Of a stretch of 64,000 nt of DNA, positions 59,809-64,000 are shown in pieces. The DNA lies in the NCBI RefSeq assembly GCF_014805625.2, contig NW_023998415.1:40005613-40069612 (forward strand), given 5' to 3'. How positions within the stretch are numbered: position 1 is the stretch's first letter; each line of letters starts with the position of its first letter. The notes under the pieces were generated by a model, which was not told the DNA's origin, did not search any database, and worked only from the letters and a program-made list of their open reading frames with translations. The DNA comes from Glossina fuscipes (Eukaryota; Arthropoda; Insecta; Diptera; Glossinidae). Position numbers and translations under genes: made by a program.

Positions 59809-60760
59809 CGTTTCTGCGCTTCAAAATTCTTGGAGAAGCTGTCATGAAAAATCACAATCTCTACACCTTGTGACATCGGGGGATCGGTTAACAATGTAGT
59901 TTTTATACACGTTGATACGTTGATTTTTTTTTGGTCCGTACGGGCTTCAACAAAGCTATTCTGTCATACAGCCGGCAAGCAAAAAAATATCTTATCACTT
60001 GTGACATCTATGCGATAATGCCCAGCGTACACTCATGTTACTCAATCACTTTTACTTGCTTATAATAATCTATGAAAGGTATTGTACTGTTGCCCGCGCC
60101 CTCTTAAATTTTAATGAGCAAATAATCTCCAATTAAAGAGTATGCACGGGATAATCATCATTCCGCTTACTTTGGGTCTTTTCGATCCCGCTTATACAGC
60201 CTTTGCCAATGATATGAGTAGATGTCGTAATGACTTAAACCCTGTATCTTTAAAATCTGTTCATTGACGATAAGATCTTAAAATCTGCTTTTGCGGTAAA
60301 TTGCGATTGGATGCTTCCGGTTTGCTGCATTCTAAATTGAAAACACAAAAAATCGTTACCTTCTCTCGTGTTTGAAGGTAGCCATTAAGATCATCTTAAA
60401 ATTTTTCTTCATCTTAACGATCTCGCTTCGCTTTACTTATTCAATTTGTCGGCAATCTTGTACGTAGAGACGGGATCAGACGGGTTTCTATCGTTTAAGT
60501 CCGTAGATAGTCGATCGCGCCTTCTGTCTCACGCAAATCGTCTGATCTCGGAGTATAAGTTCAACGTCGCGGCCTTTGAAAGATATTTATTCATATTCTG
60601 ATATCGGTAGTTTACCTTTCAAAGCGGACTTTCCTTAAATTCCTTCAATTGGTTGTTCATAAAGCGAAAAATCTGCTGGCCCTTAGACGATGGTTGAAGG
60701 AATCCGACCAACCCTGTGTATAGGCTTCACTTACTTAGTTTACTTGTTGTTTATTAAACA
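59806..60760. other. Somewhat G+C-richer non-genic block, unrecognised
   Basis: By eye this block has more G+C and fewer homopolymers than its flanks. On the minus strand some frame segments look coding-like (for example LYSEIRRFA and NPSDPVSTYKIADKLNK near 60450-60560) but are broken by stops. It could be a decayed transposon. No family recognised. Confidence 0.3.
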
Positions 60761-60845
60761 CAAATCCAGGCCACAAGCACTTTACAATATTTACATTGCG
60801 TAATATTGGTTCGGGCCTAAGCTGGAAAAATGCAATTTTGTTGCA

Positions 60846-60872
60846 CGAATCATAAACGTTGTTTATGATTCG
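60846..60872. repeat. Perfect 12-bp hairpin, 3-base loop
   Basis: CGAATCATAAAC, loop GTT, GTTTATGATTCG: all 12 pairs match. No T run follows, so it is not a terminator-like element. Confidence 0.9.
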
Positions 60873-61450
60873 CTAAACGTTAGAATCGATGCAGAAAATC
60901 TATGAAATGAAATGATTATCAATGTCCAGCTTTACGGAACTTACCAATTTCACCTAATTAAACTCAAAAAAAAAAAAAAAAAAATTTAAAATCAATTAAA
61001 ACCTATATATTGAACCTTTCGCGTCCACTGCCATTACTCTAACAATATTTAGAAACAACGGCGCTTAACGATGTCATCAAACCAGTTATGTGTTCTGATT
61101 AGTTTTAAATCTCTTTTAGTGATTGATTGTCAAACTTTGCTTATTTTAAGGATAACCTTTCCGTTTTAAGCCATAGATGAAATTTTTATTTTATTCGCAA
61201 AGGGATAAAAATGCTTTATAAAAAAAATGCACCTTTCACTTAATATACGATATCTGAACGAGATCTGTTTGAATTTCGCTGCGATATTTTGTATGGAGTC
61301 GACATAAGAAATTGCATTTAATAGCATTTTAAGATTCAATTAAATTGAGAATATTGGGCAGAATGGTATTTGGAAATTTTCCACGCTACAAAAAGTTTGG
61401 CATTCAATAGATTTTATTTACCCGTAATCTATATTATTCGTATAAACAAA
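60873..61450. other. AT-rich non-genic stretch
   Basis: A run at 60966-60983. Nothing else recognised. Confidence 0.6.
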
Positions 61451-61606
61451 ATGGTTGCCGCCGACCATTTAAAGCGTTTTATTATTAACTATAAAGTTCC
61501 AAAAGTTACAAGTATGATCGCAAAGCAAAAGCAAACGCAATACCAAATAAACCGAATGGAAGCGAAATTAATGTTGAGACACGCCAAACTGGAGAGAAAA
61601 GCTTGA
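61451..61606 (+). CDS. Candidate small ORF, 51 residues, unknown function
   Basis: The frame has an upstream ATG at 61370, but the ATG at 61451 sits in ATAAACAAAATGG, close to the fly start consensus (C/A)AA(A/C)ATG, so I chose it. The 51-residue peptide (MVAADHLKRFIINYK to LERKA) is basic and rich in Lys, Arg, Gln and Ala. It contains no simple repeats and looks helical in its second half. No signal peptide, membrane segment or known motif. No splice sites, promoter or poly(A) signal can be tied to it. It stands out because nearly all other frames here are simple-sequence products, but it could still be chance or part of a decayed element. Confidence 0.22.
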   Translation: MVAADHLKRFIINYKVPKVTSMIAKQKQTQYQINRMEAKLMLRHAKLERKA

Positions 61607-61905
61607 AAAGCATTGAAATGGAACAACTGCATGTAGCATTAAATTAAGGTGCGTATGAATATCTAATGAGACACAATACGCACTTCCGGTGCTACATCTA
61701 TTCAACAATATATACAATCCTACATATTGACGTGCCCTCATGTATTTTTAATATACACAGACGCACCATATATATACAAATTGTACATGTGCATGTCAAC
61801 CTAATATGTATTAAATGGAAAATTCTCGCAACTGTCAAGTTTTAACTTAAAGTTAAAGACCTGAATTTAAAACTCGTGTAAACATGTTAACATACATATG
61901 CACAT

Positions 61906-61913
61906 ATACATAA

Positions 61914-61952
<39 letters not shown>

Positions 61953-61959
61953 ACCATAT
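61906..61959. repeat. (AT)n array bracketed by a 14-base direct repeat
   Basis: ATACATAACCATAT at 61906-61919 and again at 61946-61959, with AT repeats between. Confidence 0.9.
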
Positions 61960-62386
61960 GTATGTATGTATATATGTATGTTTACGTGCAATACCGTATG
62001 TCAAGTCAAGTTAAAAAAATCTGACAAAAGCCAAACACCATCTTATTTTCTGTACTCTGTACTATACATGTTTCTTTGGTATTATATGCATTATATGATT
62101 ATAAACCCGCACAAGTCGTATTAACATAAACGTTGACTTTAACTGGCTCATGTTTTTAAGTCGGTTATGTCAAATATCAAACTTGGCCTTTATGCTTAAT
62201 AGTAAATATGCACCGCTAACTACTTACCATAATATATATATATATTTGTGTGTATAATATCTTCTTTGAATTTTGTATTCTTGCTAGTTAGACCTGCATG
62301 TCTAATGGTCATTAGTATGCAGAAATTATAAATGATACAATAACATCTTAAAAGTTAACCGCCATCATATGTGGATTTAGTTTATG

Positions 62387-62391
<5 letters not shown>

Positions 62392-62436
<45 letters not shown>
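62392..62436. repeat. (AT)n microsatellite
   Basis: About 22 AT units. Confidence 0.95.
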
Positions 62437-62440
<4 letters not shown>

Positions 62441-64000
62441 TATTTATTATTATTTAGGTCTCGCTGACATATGATGGACATGTTGTTTGATTATCACACA
62501 CAATTCCAAACACAGGCGTGCATAACATTTCTGTATTTACGTGCAAATGCTTTGCGTGTTTAGTGGAATGTTTCAAAGAAGTGGGCTTCTGATTTTTTAT
62601 ACACCGGTTGCGCCCTTTTCAAATAATTCACATATTATGCGAAAAGTTTCATTTGATTGCTTTTCTCTTCTATTCTTTAAAAATAATATCTTGGAAAATA
62701 TATTTACCAAAACGTTGTGCTCCTCGATTTTTACATAATAACGACATAATTGACTAATAATTGTTGTTCGACTTGTTTTGTTGTTCTTGTTGTTGTTGTT
62801 GGTGTTATCGCTATTGTTGCTGTTTTCTTCTTTCTCTTCTTTTGGATGAATAATACTTTTCTAGATGCTTTCTAGAAATTTTACGGCAGAAAATTGTTCA
62901 TAAAATAGATATGAAAAACATTTTGTTTAATTTTTTTTTTTTTTTGTAATTCATTTGTAAAATATTTTCATTTTAAGCAATAGATGGTCAGTGTAAGTGA
63001 ATATAAAATGTTTTGAATATTTTCTTATTTCGGATTTTAAAAGAAAGCCAAAAAATATTAAAAATAAATCAATTACAAACACATACACAGAGTATGCTAT
63101 CTCTAAGACTTGGACATTCAAAACTTCCATAGCTGCGGCAGCTATAGACTGAGTGTGGCTAATCTTAAGTAGCAGCTGTTTGAGTTAAATATGTAAAGAC
63201 AATAAAGTTTCTTGTTAACTATAGACATTTTTCGGTTTACAGTCGCTGTCATTGTGTTATTATTGGAAAAGTTCGCGTTAACTCTGCTGCGAATTGCTGC
63301 GCATTGGTCATTAGTTATCACGCTATATTCAGCGATATTTTCGCTTTTTTTTATGAACGCGTTCCCTTCTCGGCGCCATTTCGAATTCATATACCGCGTA
63401 TTTTGGAACCCTATGATGATCAAGGTTCAATTAGCTAAAATTTGACATTAATTAGAGAAACAAACAAGTGCGTTGCTTACAATATCGCTAAAATTATAAA
63501 CACATTTTAAAACAGAACGACAGACACACTCAGCTAAATAAAATAGAAATCCCGAGCTAGTTCCTTAATCATGTTTATGCAAATTTAACGACGTGCAAGT
63601 GAATGCACACATGAAAGAATAAATGTACGAGCGGATGGGCATTGGTTAAACCGACCCAAAATTGTATACCGATCAGGTGTGCGAATGTTACAAACGCAAT
63701 GATAAACTAACTATGTCCTGCAATTTTCGATATTTTGCATGCTGCTAGCTGGTATTAATTTTATGCGTCATAAAATGCATAATTTTGACAAGTTGGTTAA
63801 TACGAATTCGAAATCTTCCTCTTTTTGCTTTCACTCATACAAACTATTCGTAAATTGGAATGCGTCAGCCAGCCAGCAGTAACTAGGATGAGAGAATGGA
63901 AAAAGATTAAATATAAATATAAAAAGAAAACAACGGATTACGAAATGTATAAAACCGAAATGAAATTATGAAAACTTATTTAAATGTAACCTGAATAATG

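Larger units (their letters stand above)
61607..64000. other. AT-rich non-genic stretch
   Basis: TTG-rich patch at 62761-62823. T run at about 62931-62945. Opposite-strand frames at 63142-63445 are open on both strands, so neither is called. Weak GTCY-like words near 63517 and 63660 are too little for a repeat call. Confidence 0.5.

Noticed and set aside
60008..60050. CDNAQRTLML as a mariner DNARPH-type motif
   Set aside because: No matching sequence is found at the expected distance upstream or downstream in any frame.
63142..63445. Overlapping frames open on both strands
   Set aside because: Both are free of obvious repeats but neither has a motif. Openness on both strands suggests chance.
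1..64000. CRISPR array, rRNA, operon or phage-like system
   Set aside because: No spaced palindromic repeats with unique spacers, no rRNA-like conserved words, no multi-gene reading-frame organisation. Composition is that of fly non-coding DNA.

Overview
The window looks like nuclear non-coding DNA of a higher fly (Diptera; an acalyptrate such as a tephritid fruit fly is my best guess, not proven). Reasons: strong A+T bias, dense (AT)n, (GT)n, (CAA)n and (GAC)n microsatellites, very many long A or T runs, mariner transposase fossils of insect types, and a dispersed repeat carrying GACGGACAGACGGACA-type (GTCY) runs and a hairpin tail of the kind common in fly non-coding DNA. There is no prokaryotic gene organisation, operon or CRISPR array. 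I found no host protein-coding gene that I can name. Nearly all open frames are short, and most are low-complexity or lie across microsatellites. The 64 kb therefore reads as intergenic DNA or a very large intron, with one 400-base assembly gap at 31517-31916.

Layout. 0-9.4 kb holds several copies of the GTCY/hairpin repeat (a long minus-strand copy at the left edge, plus-strand copies at 5.7, 8.1, 8.2 and 9.2 kb) in otherwise plain AT-rich DNA. A decayed mariner lies at 9.54-10.0 kb. 10-13 kb is rich in microsatellites. 14.1-14.8 kb is a remarkable cryptically repetitive tract of AATCAAT/TTAATTA words. 15-19.3 kb carries trinucleotide and other simple repeats and a 14-bp inverted repeat. 21.8-22.5 kb holds another GTCY repeat followed by a tRNA-derived SINE. 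26.66-29.04 kb is a transposon cluster: a DDE-transposase fossil, a mariner deletion derivative with near-perfect terminal inverted repeats and a clean C-terminal transposase frame, a second mariner fossil, and an inverted second copy of the SINE. Further fossils lie at 35.8 kb (mariner, minus), 40.6 kb (mariner N-terminal half, minus), 45.55 kb (short element with terminal inverted repeats of the ACTATAAGACGC type), 51.5 kb (mariner, plus) and 53.8 kb (R1-like non-LTR reverse transcriptase, plus). 54.6 and 56.1 kb carry two more GTCY repeats. The right end has AT arrays, a perfect 12-bp hairpin at 60.85 kb and one small ORF (61451-61606) with a good fly start context but no recognised family.

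How the parts relate: nothing here forms a pathway. The main content is a layered record of at least three Tc1/mariner transposase lineages, one non-LTR retrotransposon, one SINE family and one dispersed hairpin-tailed repeat family. I looked for an undescribed functional system and did not find one. The best leads are the SINE family, the mariner deletion derivative, the 45.55-kb inverted-repeat element, the 14-kb cryptic tract and the small ORF at 61.45 kb. Repeat and fossil boundaries are by-eye estimates, usually good to a few tens of bases.
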